DNA of 64,000 nucleotides from Plazaster borealis (GCA_021014325.1 CM037463.1:6641001-6705000), one strand, 5' to 3'; counted from the stretch's first letter, positions 46,301-54,018 are shown. The notes: a model not told the origin generated them from the sequence alone. Numbers and translations: made by a program.

Positions 46301-49300
46301 GTGTTTTCTCACTAGCATCACCAAGTTGCACAATGAAGTTTTCCCAGCTTGGTTTCATGGTCACTTTCATATTGAAAACTGGAAGTTCTGCAATAAATCT
46401 ACAATGTTTCGCGATAAAAAATTATTAAAATAAAAAAATGAAACGCGACAGAACCACAACGGAGGGAAAAAATACGGGACAAGAACATTTGGAGAAAAAA
46501 AATAAACACGCTGAAAATAAATGTTTCCGAATTACCCCCCCCCCCCCAGATTTACGTAATTTTTAATAGCCATTTTAAGTTGACATCAACACAGGATCCA
46601 AGAAAACATCATTATGCACTTATTTAAGATAATATACTCGACCAATACTCACAGTAAGGTCTTCAATTATTTTTGCCAGCGCGAGGGTAGAATTGTTGAC
46701 ATTACTGCTGTTTGTCTATATGCATAACACAAGCAGTACTTACCCACCCATTTGGCAACAACACACAAAAAAATAATCAACCTTGGTAAAACAAAATACA
46801 AATTTAAATAGGCGATGTATCCAGTGAACTGTTCGTAGAAATACGGACGTCAATGCTGACATTCAAAATGCTGATATTAATATTGAAGGGCCTTCCAATA
46901 AAAACAACCCTCTCCCACGATTTTGATTCCGATCAATTACAAACATTGCATTTATCCGGCAGTCATGATAATAAATCAGAGCATGATCGCTATGTCTGAG
47001 GATCATTGAGTGGGTCGTGATAATTATGATAAACGAATAGTGACTTACGTCATCCCCGGGTGGGCTTGTCCAATTAAATTCATTTTTACGCCGGAGTTGA
47101 AGCTTGTCCCTGAACTCCTTGTACTTGTCTGTGATTGGTTCAAGTAGGCGAAACGTCATCAAAGCTTCAAATGCTTGCTTGGCTTCGGCGTCTTGCCCGT
47201 CTCCCTATGGGTATACAAACAAATTGATCTGGTGAAACCCAATTTAAATTTATGATATAGAACACATAAAAGAAATATGAGATATTTTCTATCATGGACA
47301 TTTCCTTTAGTTTTGTTTGTTTTAGTCTGTTTGTTTGTGTGTTAAAGGGACACGTTGCCTTGGATCGGGCAAGTTGGTCCATAAAAAGCATTTGTAATCG
47401 TTTGTTATAAAATGCATGTGGTTAGAAAGACGTTATAAAAGTATAATACAATGATCCACACAAATATGTCTCGAAATTAAGTGGTTTTCCTTTTACATCG
47501 ACACGGTCGGCCATTTTGTGGAGTCAAATTTTTGACTCCACAAAATGGCCGACCGACCGTGTTAGTTCGCAAAGTAAAAGGAAAACCACGCAATTTCGAG
47601 GCATTTGTGCGGATCAGTGTATTCTACCTTTATAACGTCTTTCTAACCATATGCATTTTATAACAAACGGTTACAAATGTTTCTTTAGACCAACTCGTCC
47701 GATCCAAGGCAACGTGTCCCTTTAAATTGTTTGTTGGGGGTATTGGGGCGTTTTTTTGTGTGTTTGTTGTTGGTTTTTTACATGAAATAACTGATAGTAA
47801 AGGTAAAAATGAGCAAATCTTTCCCAAGCAACTTCTTGCGATGTTTTCCTGCCAAGTTCCTACACCGTGGTCACTACCGAATCTCTGATATGTTTTAACT
47901 GCAGATTTTACTTGCGCTGTTATTCTCGCATAAGATGGCCATTTCATAGTTACTATTTCTGCCCGGCTTACGGCTTTATTTTGCTGACTGAAAATATTCG
48001 TTAAAATTGTTTCTCGCTCAATGAAATCAACGTGAAGATTGTCCTAGGAGGAAGCCAGCCCTGCACTTGTTTTTCCTTGCTGTTTTCTTGCTGCTGGTTT
48101 TTTTTTAAAATACACTTGTCGATTTAGTGAAGAACTGAGACCAAAATGCTAGCTAGTTATACACAATTGTCTAGTTCAAAAGCAAACCTCAAAAGTGACT
48201 CACTGTGATCATAATTATTCTTGTAGTATATTGGTTTTTGTTTTTGTTTGAAAACAAATTGTTTTGTTAGCACCATGGGCGCCTTTGATTAGGTGGGTCT
48301 GTGCACTTTAAGTATTCATTATTATTATTATTTATCTGTTAAGCATGAAGATAGTTGGGTCAAATTTTGGGAGAAAAAAATTCCTTTTTTCTGTGGGAAG
48401 AAAACCCACGTAGGTACTGAACCCGATCCTCTTGTAAGGCTCCGGCCCGGGATTCGAACCGGGGTCACCAGGGAAGAAACCACACTATAATTACTCAATG
48501 GTCCCAGGGAGCCTGACCCATTTCGGAGTCATGCTGACCCGAAAACTGGTAAAAATCTGGATTTTTAACTCGTATTCTGCTTCAGTTTGACACAATTTCG
48601 GGTCAGTTTGACACAGATTCCGGATCAAGAAAATGGGTCAGACCTCATGGACCCTGAATCCGGGTCAAATCTGACCCTGGAGTTTTTAGAGTGCACTGAG
48701 CCAATCCGAATACCATTAGTATGAGCCAAACATTCTGATTTGTTTAAATAATATTCTGATATTCGGTGGGATGCATCTCACTTACCAGTTGCCAGGACGA
48801 GTCTCCGAACCTCCACTTGTTGTTGAAAAGGTGAACGGAGAAAAATACGTACTCGCCGTTAATGTACCCTGCTCTGTAGGCCTTCAACATTATATCTCGT
48901 ATGACTTCCACGGGTGTGATTATGAATATAACTGCGTGGAAGGAGGATTGAACAACTATTATTTTGTATATTATTCATTTTATTATTATCCATTTTTGTG
49001 ATACAAGCTTTAGGGTACAGTATACGCCAAAGTTCCTCAGTAAGCCTGACAAAATTAAGATGCATGGCCCGATTTTCGCTGATTGCTGTTATCATTATTT
49101 TGATATATATATAATTGTGTTTCTCTCTCTAAACGAATTCTTGACAGGAGATGCTGTTTCAAAACGAAAAACATGCAAAATAATTAGCTTATGCCAAGGA
49201 CAATTGCACATAATACATAATATGCAAATGTTTGTACATGGCTGATGGACATGAGATAATGTCGGGATCCCGACAATAAGTAATTTTTAGTTTCTATCAC

Positions 49301-49822
49301 TCATTATTGGTGGGGGGTTTTTCTTTTCGTGCAATACCTTAAATAAAAGCTTGTACATTTCTCAAATCTATAAAAAAAAGCTCTTAAAAAAATCAATATA
49401 AATTGTTGGTTCAAATCGGCCAAAAATTTGACCTATCATCTTTAAGAAAGACTAAAGACGACAAAGAAGTGGAAGGAAAACTTCAATGAGAGTGTATGTA
49501 ATTTTGTATAGAAACACAAAACCCACTCCACGTCCACATGTGAGACTTTGATCAGAGTTGGGCGCGAAATAATGACGCCGGTTACATTTTCTAGAGGAAT
49601 GGCAATCGTAACATTCCTCAAACTCTGCCATCGAGTCTTTGAATCTCGTTCAAGATAAATGTGAGTGGCGTTACCAGCGGGAGGAGCGGGGGTCCACGCG
49701 CTCAGAACCCTTGCCCCAAAATGAAATCGACAAAAATACACAACTGTTGTTCCATAAATCAAATAGCACCAACAACTGCGTATTTCCCCCCGCTAGCAAC
49801 CCCCACCCCCCCCCCCCCCAAA

Positions 49823-49857
<35 letters not shown>

Positions 49858-51304
49858 AAACCACACAAAAACCCACAAAAACCACACACACAAAAATGAG
49901 AATGTCTGGTTACGCCACTGACCAGTGCACACGACTTAAAGGCACTGAACACGTTTGGTAATTGTCAAAGACCAATGTTCTCACTTGGTGTATCCCAACA
50001 TATGCATAAAATAACAAGCCTGTGAAAATTTAGGGGCTCAATTGGTCATCGAAGTTGCAAGAAAATGATGAAAGAAAAAACACCCTTGTACAAATTTGTG
50101 TGCTTTCAGATAGGAATAAAAACTTCTTGTAAGAAGTTTTTATTATTTTAGTGAGAAATTACCTCTTTCTCAAAAACTACGTTACTTCAGAGGGAGTCGT
50201 TTCCTACAATGTTTTAAACTATCAACAGCTCTCCGTTGCTTGTTACCAAGTTAGTTTTTATGCTAATATTTGTTTTGAGTCATTACCAAACGTGTACGAT
50301 ACCTTTATTTCAAAATTGTATATTGTATATGATATACAAACCAACAGTGCCACGTCCAATTGGATTGCAATAACTCGATATTCTTAGCAATGTAGATGAA
50401 TGAGACACACAAACAGTTTAGGGTAACTCTTAATTCGGCCGTGTCCGAATTGGCGGTTACAGCTACGTCTACGACTAGATTTCTGCGTCACCGTGCGTTG
50501 AAGTATAGGACACCCATATAGGACGTCCGTAGCCGTAACCGTAGCCACCAATTCGGATACGGCCTTTTTTAAAACTTAAAGTTTGGCCATTGAGGATTAT
50601 TTTAGAACCTTACTTCTTCCTCTCCGCACAGCAGCGTCTAATGCAGCCTGGTTGGATTCATGTAGACCAAGTACTACTGGATTGATATAGATGCCTGCTC
50701 CCTCAAGTTTGCCCTTTACACTGGCGGTGATAATCTTCCAAATACTTATATCATCCCAGATTATTGAGCATCGTGTCCAAGACCACTTGTTGAAAAGAGC
50801 TACGGCGAAACGTCCCATTGCCCCCAGCTGGAACGCAGTCCTTGTGAGAGTCTTGTACTGGGTCTTGTTGCCGAGGTCCCCCGAAGTTGAAGCACCCGAC
50901 AGAACAGGGACGTTCCAGAACGCCGCTAAGTCCGATACTCCTTTACACTCGAAGCTACAAGCTGGCCCCAAGAAAAGTCTCACTCCTTGTCGATAGAAGA
51001 GATCAGACGCAACACCCGGAGCCATCATGACGGATGGACTGCATTTCGCACCGGTAGATTGAAACACGTAGGACAGGCTGAAGTTCAGATATGAACCGGC
51101 ATCCACCAGCTCCCTCACTGTCTCTATGGCGATATCGACGGCGGGCTGGATGCGGACCCGGTCGAATATTTCAACTCCACCCGTCTGAAGCAAGAGACCA
51201 GCTCGGATATCCGGAGGTCCATCATCGGTTTCATAGTTAATGCTTTGAATGCTATGTGAAAAGCAAACCACACAAAAGACCGCATCGAGCAGTCCGGTTT
51301 TCAT
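25172..51304 (-). CDS. Receptor (membrane) guanylate cyclase, 14 exons seen, 3' end lost in assembly gap
   Basis: Fourteen exons with GT-AG borders and matching phases join into 730 codons with no stop. The order is: signal peptide (about residues 1-21); ANF-receptor-type ligand-binding domain (to about 450); one membrane span (about 459-478); kinase homology domain (about 515 onward). The domain order and segments such as GYINGEYVFF, LTRKMWNRTFEG and VAIKRL are those of natriuretic-peptide-receptor-like guanylate cyclases, which make cGMP when a peptide binds outside. The kinase part has HGR (635-637) in place of HRD, as in this family, while DFG (655-657) and Lys544 are kept, so it is expected to be a pseudokinase. 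The dimerisation helix and the cyclase domain (roughly the last 300 residues) are not seen. Echinoderm sperm egg-peptide receptors belong to this family, but I cannot tell which member this is. Confidence 0.9.
25915..26162. mobile_element. TIR element family G (copy 1)
   Basis: Inverted ends ccagagccgtatattgagag / ctctcaatacacagctctgg enclose gttgcgacaacttgcgatta and gccagactagtctgcccatt. The right end is itself duplicated (26128-26162). The second copy is at 45809-46013. Located in intron 13 of the receptor cyclase. Confidence 0.65.
26553..26715 (-). CDS. Receptor guanylate cyclase exon 13 (HGR and DFG motifs)
   Basis: The acceptor is tgcattaccag|GGA and the donor TCAA|gtgagt in phase 1. 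It encodes GVQYLHRSALSVHGRLNSSN, then CLIDSRFVLKLIDFGLHTLR. The catalytic loop HRD Asp is replaced (HGR), as in natriuretic-type receptors, whereas DFG is kept where vertebrate members often read DYG. A dead kinase that regulates the cyclase is the expected role. Confidence 0.93.
27370..27441 (-). CDS. Receptor guanylate cyclase exon 12 (kinase homology domain)
   Basis: A 24-codon exon with acceptor tatttctttcag|GAT and donor ATAAAG|gtaaaa. It encodes DILQNDSIKLDWLFKYSLIS plus DVIK, the family block DxLxNxxxxLDWxFxYSL. It was found from context, being too short to show as an open frame. Confidence 0.92.
27780..28258 (+). mobile_element. Probable non-LTR retrotransposon 3' end with (TTGAA)n tail
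   Basis: A T-rich, unique-looking 480-base stretch ends ggaataaacgtcacattgaa then attgaattgaattgaatt, a short tandem repeat of the kind that terminates CR1-like elements. A loosely similar T-rich stretch at 58015-58310 ends ctcaattcaactcaac. Located in intron 11 of the receptor cyclase. Confidence 0.4.
28327..28431 (-). CDS. Receptor guanylate cyclase exon 11 (kinase homology domain)
   Basis: The acceptor is gatttctaag|ATG and the donor CTGATG|gtaagt, phase 0. It encodes MRNVGHQNLARFIGLCVDAP, then NVAIINEYCPKGSLM. H.NLARFIGxCxDxPN and EYCPKGSL are typical of receptor cyclases. An in-frame ATG further upstream in the intron is not needed. Confidence 0.93.
28708..28870. mobile_element. TIR element family H (copy 1)
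   Basis: Left end gggttcgatttcaaaaagag-ctaagatt pairs with gaatcttagtgctttgtgaa-atcgagcc at the right. It sits head to tail with copy 2. Confidence 0.7.
28872..29007. mobile_element. TIR element family H (copy 2)
   Basis: Left end gggctcgatttcaaaaagag, right end catagtgttttgtgaaattg. It directly follows copy 1, and the sequence beyond shows a third kind of repeat related to 53570-53640 (gggacgtcgctaaaat, caaacaatgggagaacaa). Confidence 0.65.
29873..29950 (-). CDS. Receptor guanylate cyclase exon 10 (kinase homology domain, VAIK lysine)
   Basis: The acceptor is cccgccgccag|GGT and the donor ACAAAT|gtaagt. It encodes GHTVAIKRLEKDRVDLKRN and LLIELTN. The VAIK lysine is residue 544. The RVDLKRNLLIEL helix corresponds to the kinase alpha-C region. 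Confidence 0.9.
30100..30479 (-). mobile_element. TIR element family A (copy 3)
   Basis: TTAA-flanked, with ends ggtgtcgtacacatttggta and its partner accaa-type end. The central hairpin is present. Located in intron 9 of the receptor cyclase. Confidence 0.8.
30572..30712. mobile_element. TIR element family I (copy 1)
   Basis: Inverted ends ccgaattggcggctacagct / gtagcctgcaaattcggata enclose gaagtataggacatccttag. Two other copies are at 50434-50566 and 58749-58890. Located in intron 9 of the receptor cyclase. Confidence 0.75.
31277..31339 (-). CDS. Receptor guanylate cyclase exon 9 (63-base exon)
   Basis: This exon was found by looking for the missing segment before VAIKRL. The acceptor is ttaatcacag|GAA and the donor TATCAG|gtgggt, phase 0 at both ends, 21 codons: ENLSVRTEEGRQIFTKTAFY plus Q. 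Joined to exon 10 it gives FTKTAFYQ-GHTVAIKRL, matching the family pattern FxxTGxYKGxxVAIK. The normal glycine-rich loop is not evident, as is usual for these pseudokinases. Confidence 0.78.
31957..32068 (-). CDS. Receptor guanylate cyclase exon 8 (cytoplasmic juxtamembrane)
   Basis: The acceptor is catctatacag|A and the donor TCCATT|gtaagt. It encodes RQLKKGAEIQNRAWQIKWEE, then LQFQGELGRVPTSSTFSI. The Lys-rich stretch followed by W.(I/V)(K/R)WEEL is the standard segment between the membrane span and the kinase homology domain in this family. Confidence 0.9.
32120..32470 (-). repeat. Dispersed repeat with an open frame (partner at 8460-8770)
   Basis: Minus-strand copy of the 8460 repeat. Its open frame reads RLSQRGKVVSQRFGVFMESS, then MLFRRVF and further. 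It abuts the exon 8 region of the receptor cyclase on one side and a LINE remnant on the other. Family unknown. Confidence 0.5.
32430..32830 (+). pseudogene. LINE reverse-transcriptase C-terminal remnant
   Basis: Translation gives QKYETSGVTDIIRKTKQ, then AKWRWAGHTARKTDNRWPTR, then RRGRERRRWMDDIRSYAG and, after a frameshift, WTRTARNVNERHFHEEGY. KWxWAGHxAR...RW...R.RGR...RWxDDI is the typical end of endonuclease-reverse transcriptase LINEs. The frameshift and missing upstream part show a dead 5'-truncated copy. Located in intron 7 of the receptor cyclase. Confidence 0.8.
33836..34055 (+). repeat. Near-perfect 110-base tandem duplication
   Basis: The unit starting attgtaattcttctctggat is repeated after exactly 110 bases (33841 and 33951), with no difference seen until the end of the second unit (aataaatgaatg then t or a). 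Either a very recent duplication or an assembly artefact. Confidence 0.85.
34056..34580. mobile_element. TIR element with arms of about 90 bases
   Basis: caatccacttcgtatccttg at the left pairs with caaggatacgaagtggattg at the right, and ttgtttcgccctctgaaata with tatttcagagggcgaaacaa. About 345 bases between the arms carry no recognisable gene. Its left edge touches the 110-base tandem duplication. Confidence 0.7.
34733..34930. mobile_element. Family J TIR element, partial copy
   Basis: Its left part (gggccaatttcctagcgcta, taagcgtaagcgtatttta, gttcaccatggatttgcatt) matches the fuller copy at 56877-57163. The right end is missing. Confidence 0.6.
35447..35519 (-). CDS. Receptor guanylate cyclase exon 7 (transmembrane segment)
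   Basis: The acceptor is aagattcag|GT and the donor TACAG|gtaaga. The exon encodes little but the membrane span: TTTIVIPCCILAIAVVIILA followed by VYR. It links phase 1 of exon 6 to phase 2 before exon 8. Confidence 0.9.
35661..35740 (+). mobile_element. SINE-like element with tRNA-derived head
   Basis: Box A gatggcctagcggt is an excellent match, and box B-like ggtttgattcc lies about 35 bases on. The body after it does not fold into a tRNA. Located in intron 6 of the receptor cyclase. Confidence 0.55.
36513..36651 (-). CDS. Receptor guanylate cyclase exon 6 (membrane-proximal extracellular)
   Basis: The acceptor is ctttctcag|GTT and the donor GAAG|gtaaag. It encodes VVYDFYGATGELRVIGDVVW, then PGGATKAPLDTPVCGFDNEN and PACQKE. 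The CGFDNExPxC pair of cysteines just outside the membrane is characteristic of natriuretic-type receptors. Intron 5 before it (5.8 kb) is the largest in this gene and is full of repeats. Confidence 0.92.
37795..37984. mobile_element. Family B element, half copy
   Basis: Only one arm plus the centre is present (ccgccattttggcggaccga, then aaaacacacgatttcgagg, to gaaggcaacttgtcccttta). The other arm is missing or too decayed to see. Confidence 0.6.
38837..39062. mobile_element. Palindromic TIR element, same family as 1323-1556 (copy 2)
   Basis: Runs from ctacaaaaactgaggtgtta to aacaccccggtttttgcagt, with the same inverted halves. It lies in intron 5 of the receptor cyclase. Confidence 0.75.
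39535..39965. repeat. Degenerate minisatellite of aacgtt / atcaaccaa units
   Basis: The words aacgtt, ttatcaaccaa, ccaacca and gaaaacct recur at irregular 30-60-base spacing over about 430 bases. Open frames in it are by-products. Located in intron 5 of the receptor cyclase. Confidence 0.7.
40130..40445 (+). repeat. Tandem duplication with a unit of about 170 bases
   Basis: tcatggaattacccctaaca, attcgctgagaggct, gtatacgg, tgtgtgttagc, aatgtacgtatacc and gccctatttttgcc occur in the same order twice, starting near 40146 and 40316. The copies differ by small indels. Confidence 0.8.
40447..40542. repeat. Large inverted repeat (hairpin)
   Basis: cctaaaatctgattactcaa-tttcctccacacagaaa pairs with tttctgtgttgaggaaattg-attaatcagattttagg across a short AT loop. 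It directly follows the tandem duplication and may be a small TIR element. Confidence 0.8.
41856..42100. mobile_element. Family J TIR element, long-armed variant
   Basis: Ends gggcccaatttcatagagct / agctctatgaaattgggccc. Arms of about 90 bases continue with aagaaatttcatgctaagca and ggtaatcctgtttttatcaa. Located in intron 5 of the receptor cyclase. Confidence 0.85.
42494..42588 (-). CDS. Receptor guanylate cyclase exon 5
   Basis: The acceptor is atttaacaacag|GT and the donor TTCACG|gtaaac. It encodes (G)ISGLVTVNENGDRDADYSLW and EMTDTSKGQFT, residues 377-408. GxVxxNxNGDRxxDxSLWxM is a hallmark block of the receptor cyclase ligand-binding domain. Confidence 0.93.
44312..44687 (+). mobile_element. 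TIR element family A (copy 4)
   Basis: TTAA at both ends, body as in copy 1, central hairpin present. It lies in intron 4 of the receptor cyclase. An AT-rich stretch after its right end (to about 44960) may be another decayed element. Confidence 0.8.
45148..45283 (-). CDS. Receptor guanylate cyclase exon 4
   Basis: The acceptor is gttcacag|TAC and the donor GAAG|gtaaaa. It encodes YNFFTNAFHDVIILFSIAVN, then ETLSENGNLSDG, then LALTRKMWNRTFE (residues 332-376). The AFHD...ALNETL and DG.ALTRxMWNRTF blocks are strongly conserved in receptor cyclases. A nested TIR element with telomeric repeats lies only about 90 bases upstream in the intron. Confidence 0.92.
45372..45731 (+). mobile_element. TIR element with internal telomeric arrays, 9-bp target duplication (copy 1)
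   Basis: Ends match as inverted repeats of about 45 bases around ccgcagcgaggggttttgta. Between them lies a (TTAGGG)n array with variants at about 45468-45592, and a short opposite (CCCTAA)n array at about 45637-45665. The exact 9-bp repeat GGCCGGATC flanks it (45363-45371 and 45732-45740). No coding capacity, so it must be non-autonomous. A 9-bp duplication suits Mutator-like transposases, but this is inference. It sits inside another repeat whose uninterrupted version occurs near 61481-61520. Confidence 0.75.
45468..45592 (+). repeat. Interstitial telomeric repeat array (TTAGGG)n
   Basis: About twenty TTAGGG units with variants such as TGAGGG and TTAGGA. Because it is enclosed in a TIR element, it is not a chromosome end. 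Long open frames through it (Asn-Pro repeats) are artefacts. Confidence 0.9.
45809..46013. mobile_element. TIR element family G (copy 2)
   Basis: It shares agttgcgacaacatgcgatt, ggtgccagactagactgcac and aaccacgtgacc with copy 1, and ends ttgcaactccgtcaataccc. It directly follows the host repeat of the telomere-repeat element. Confidence 0.65.
47049..47204 (-). CDS. Receptor guanylate cyclase exon 3
   Basis: The acceptor is tacccatag|GGA and the donor GATGAC|gtaagt, phase 0 at both ends. It encodes residues 280-331, GDGQDAEAKQAFEALMTFRL through KLQLRRKNEFNW to TSPPGDD. The acidic GDxxDxEAxxAFEAL helix is typical of the natriuretic receptor ligand-binding domain. Confidence 0.9.
47342..47725. 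mobile_element. Long-armed TIR element family B (copy 2)
   Basis: TTAA-flanked, with arms of about 180 bases meeting near a second, inner palindrome around ggagtcaaatttttgactcc (from 47520). It starts about 140 bases upstream of exon 3 of the receptor cyclase. Confidence 0.85.
48425..48475 (-). repeat. tRNA-like T-arm fragment, probably from a SINE
   Basis: On the minus strand ccccggttcgaatcccggg forms a perfect five-pair T-arm with the TTCGAAT loop. No matching D-arm, anticodon arm or box A is visible upstream, so this is not a whole tRNA gene. Confidence 0.4.
48498..48695. mobile_element. TIR element family F (copy 2)
   Basis: Left part gggagcctgacccatttcgg, right part aatgggtcagacctcatgga and caaatctgaccctggagt. 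Located in intron 2 of the receptor cyclase, about 90 bases from exon 2. Confidence 0.6.
48786..48931 (-). CDS. Receptor guanylate cyclase exon 2
   Basis: The acceptor is ttccacgcag|TT and the donor CAACTG|gtaagt. It encodes residues 231-279 (IIFIITPVEVIRDIML, then AYRAGYINGEYVFFSVHLF). This is the family segment in which a receptor lobe strand is followed by a helix and the GxxNGEYVFF element. It is too short to stand out as an open frame and was found from splice phase and similarity. Confidence 0.88.
49015..49278 (+). repeat. Dispersed repeat K, inverted partner at 52022-52330
   Basis: It shares cttgacaggagatgctgttt, acatgcaaa...atgcca and catggctgatggac with the reverse complement of the second copy, and both end at gtcgggatcccgac-like sequence. 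The two inverted copies flank exon 1 of the receptor cyclase. Confidence 0.6.
49795..49890. repeat. Low-complexity C-run, A-run and (CA)n tract
   Basis: A C run, a long A run and a CA-rich tract follow each other in intron 1 of the receptor cyclase. Open frames across it are compositional artefacts. Assembly accuracy here is doubtful. Confidence 0.9.
49936..50308 (+). mobile_element. TIR element family A (copy 5)
   Basis: Starts at TTAA with aggcactgaacacgtttggt and ends at gtgtacgataccttta. It lies in intron 1 of the receptor cyclase, just downstream of exon 1. Confidence 0.8.
50434..50566. mobile_element. TIR element family I (copy 2)
   Basis: Inverted ends cggccgtgtccgaattggcg / caattcggatacggcc with a centre gaagtataggacacccatat. 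It is separated from copy 5 of family A by about 125 bases and from exon 1 of the receptor cyclase by 47 bases. Confidence 0.75.
50614..51304 (-). CDS. Receptor guanylate cyclase exon 1: signal peptide and ligand-binding lobe
   Basis: It encodes residues 1-230. MKTGLLDAVFCVVCFSHSIQS looks like a secretion signal. Then come IRAGLLLQTGG, QPAVDIAIETV and GVRLFLGPACSFECKG, matching the first lobe of the ANF-receptor fold, including the GPxC element that carries a conserved disulfide region. The ATG (gaagATGA) has a purine at -3. The donor is AGAA|gtaagg in phase 1. Confidence 0.9.
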
Positions 51305-52020
51305 CTTCGACGAATCAGATATTCAAGACCGCATCCGTGAGGAAGATGAAAAAGGCCCGTGTTCCATTTCCAGGCTTAGTTTTGATGACCGTAATACGTC
51401 TCAATCACAGCTGCAGTCACTGATGAGTCAGTGTGAGAAGTAACGCTTAAAGGTTGCAGAACGCTGCTTTTGCATAAATTCCTTTATGAAGACGTGACCT
51501 AAACAGAAATACTAAAAGCATCTCTACTCAAAAAACGAATCAAGCCTTGAAACTGCCTTCCTCAAACATCGCCGAAGATGGCAATACATTGCGGGTCTCA
51601 CAAATAGAATTACACACGTGGCCAATGGCTCGTGAGTGGTTGCGACGGACAGTCACTACTTGTGTATTAGAAAGGGGCGGTAACAGCACGCAGTTATAAC
51701 AATGCAATTTTCTCTGCACGCAGTTCTCGTTGCCAGAAATTTCTCGAGGGAAAATCCTTTGACATCATAGATTTTTGTGGGGAAAAAATCAAGTAAATTT
51801 CAGAGATGATCAGTGAACTTTTGTTACACAACTAAATTTTCTGAAGGAAACTACAAAATTCAGAGTTTTCGGAGTTACTTCATGAAATATTTGCCGATAA
51901 AAAAAAAATAGATTTAAGTTTTAAATAGCTAATGGTACGAGAAAGTTATAAGCTTTCATTTAAGATATTGCACGAAAAGATCCGCCAATAATAATTGGTA
52001 GTTAAAATTCAAAATTCAAA
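51305..52020. other. Upstream region of the receptor guanylate cyclase
   Basis: This is the only non-repetitive sequence immediately 5' of the receptor start codon (minus strand reads leftward), so the promoter and 5' UTR probably lie here. No clear TATA box is visible. Confidence 0.35.
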
Positions 52021-52021
52021 A

Positions 52022-52330
52022 TGAAATATTTTCGGGATCCCGACATTAGTTTACGTCCATCAGCCATGTACAAACATTTTTGCATGTTACATGTATTTTG
52101 TGCATATTCCAAGGCATAAATGCGAAAGATTTTATATGTTTTTGTTTAGAAACAGCATCATCTGTCAACATTCTTTCAATGAAAAACTTGCTCGTCGAAA
52201 ATCTGGCCATGCAACTTTAAGGGTATGGCGAATGCACTCAACTGTTGCTTGGCGACGCACACTCCAGTGTCATGGTTTTAGGGCCTTAATTGTTCCGTCG
52301 GTAAAAAATATGTATATTGTGCATGTAGTT
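52022..52330 (-). repeat. Dispersed repeat K, second copy
   Basis: Reverse-oriented relative to 49015-49278, starting at cgggatcccgacattag. It continues with gtccatcagccatgtacaaa and on through agaaacagcatcatctgtca. An open frame across it is not conserved in the partner. Confidence 0.6.
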
Positions 52331-53339
52331 AAAAATAAAATTGACGTGTGGAAATGTACGAAGAGACCCGATGGAAACCAGTCTTCACTGTTTGGGTATT
52401 CCTGGTATAATAAATTAAAACAATTAAATGCCGCTCAAAACCTCTAACTTTGCTCATGGTCCGAGAGCTAAACTTTGATTTCACATGAGATTTAATAAAT
52501 GTGGAAATTCCTTTTAAAAATGGCTCGGGCCTGGCCGGATTCCTCCATTATTCTAGACCCAGAACCTCCCATCGATGTTTCAACTCTGTGCATCATCAGA
52601 GATACAATAAACTAAAGGTTCAGACACAATGTGTATTGTTTCTTTCTCTCTTTTGGTGACCGCTTTACTTCTTTCAAGAAAATTTGAAGGCTCAAAGAGA
52701 TTTTGAGAAAAATTCCGATAAATTACATGCCTGTGTCACCTTTAACTCCTATAGGCATACAACCAACGTACCAATGCACCTTCCGCTCCGTCTGACAGAT
52801 GAAGTTGAAGGGAAAAAGTCGGACATTTTTCAGCCCGAGAAATAAAATACCCGATCAAGCGAACACCATTTCATCACAAGGTTGGCTTTCAACCTTGTTT
52901 TCCAATAATGGTCTGTCGTTACATTTGTTTATGAATCCTTGTGCGAGTATAAACTCAGGTTCTTAAAGTATCCATATGGTAATGATGCACATATAATTCA
53001 CAAAACTAATGATGCACATATAATTCACGAAACTAAATAGGACATACCAACATTGCAAAGTTAAACAAAATGCAAGAGAGAGAGAAAAACCATCATACAG
53101 ACAAAACCTAGTACATAATTAATTTATGGAAGCAATATAGGCCAAAAGCATTAATTTTATGAAGGCCATTTGAAGCTGCTTGTCCATAAAAAAAAAGAAT
53201 TGTCTTCGTTGGTTTTAAACAGCAATGAAGACTGTTGTGTGCCTGTGTATTTAAATATCTGGCACATTGAAGAAAGTTATAGGCCTTCGCTCGCTTTTCC
53301 TATGAAAGCGGGGATGTACGGTACCTTTTATATTAGAGT

Positions 53340-53720
53340 CCTCTCTGTAAACACAAGCCGTAGCACACACGTGCACACAATTGTTAATGTTGTAAACCGA
53401 GGACATTCCATGGTTAGGAATTTCTTTTTATAAACGTCCCATTTGGTTTTGTACACGAGATCTGTCCCCGATATGTCATTTTCCCGGATCCCTTTTGTTA
53501 AAGTCCTCGGTTTGAATGCGTATAAATTTTCACACACACACACACACACCCATGTTTGTAAATCCCGCTTACCGAGGACTTCTCTTTGTTCTCCCATTGT
53601 TTGGACATAGGTTTTTTTTAGCGACGTCCCCATTGGGTTTGTACACGAAAACGAAACGAGGACGTCCTCGCTCTGTCAAACACCCGGATCCCTTTTGTTA
53701 AAGTCCTCGGTTTGAATGGA
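53340..53720. repeat. Two related direct units with ccgaggac / gtcctcggtttgaatg ends
   Basis: Each unit contains cccggatcccttttgttaaa then gtcctcggtttgaatg (near 53484 and 53683), preceded by gtacacga. A (CA)n run lies between them at about 53531-53550. Related sequence occurs at 29010-29110. Confidence 0.6.
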
Positions 53721-53725
53721 TAGAC

Positions 53726-54018
53726 ACGCTCACACACTTTGTGTGACCCAACAAAAAACAACCATGTAAAAGTCTTAGTTCAATCGGATGTCGGAGTCAC
53801 GCGGAAATAGTGAAACAAAAACCGTTAAGTTTTTCACTGTTTTCAATTTTTGGGTTTTGGACTCGCGAGATCAAAACTAATTGTTTTACTCATTTCTCAA
53901 AAACTATTGCATTTCAAGCGAAAATATGTCAGTGAAAGTTTTCCACTATGACCATCTTCATGTAGGTTATGTGCAAACCGTGTTTTCAACCTACCCAATG
54001 TAGTGCACACCATTTAAA
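53726..54018 (+). mobile_element. Degenerate TIR element, family D (copy 3)
   Basis: It shares cacactttgtgtgaccc, gagtcacgcggaaatagtga and atcaaaactaattgttttac with the copy at 7455 and ends near a TTAAAG. Non-coding. Confidence 0.55.

Noticed and set aside
48425..48475. tRNA gene on the minus strand
   Set aside because: Only the T-arm is present; D-arm, anticodon arm and box A are missing.
49639..49921. Open frames with Lys/His/Pro repeats
   Set aside because: They are translations of C, A and CA runs.
52091..52447. 118-codon plus-strand frame
   Set aside because: It crosses dispersed repeat K, and the partner copy at 49 kb does not keep the frame.
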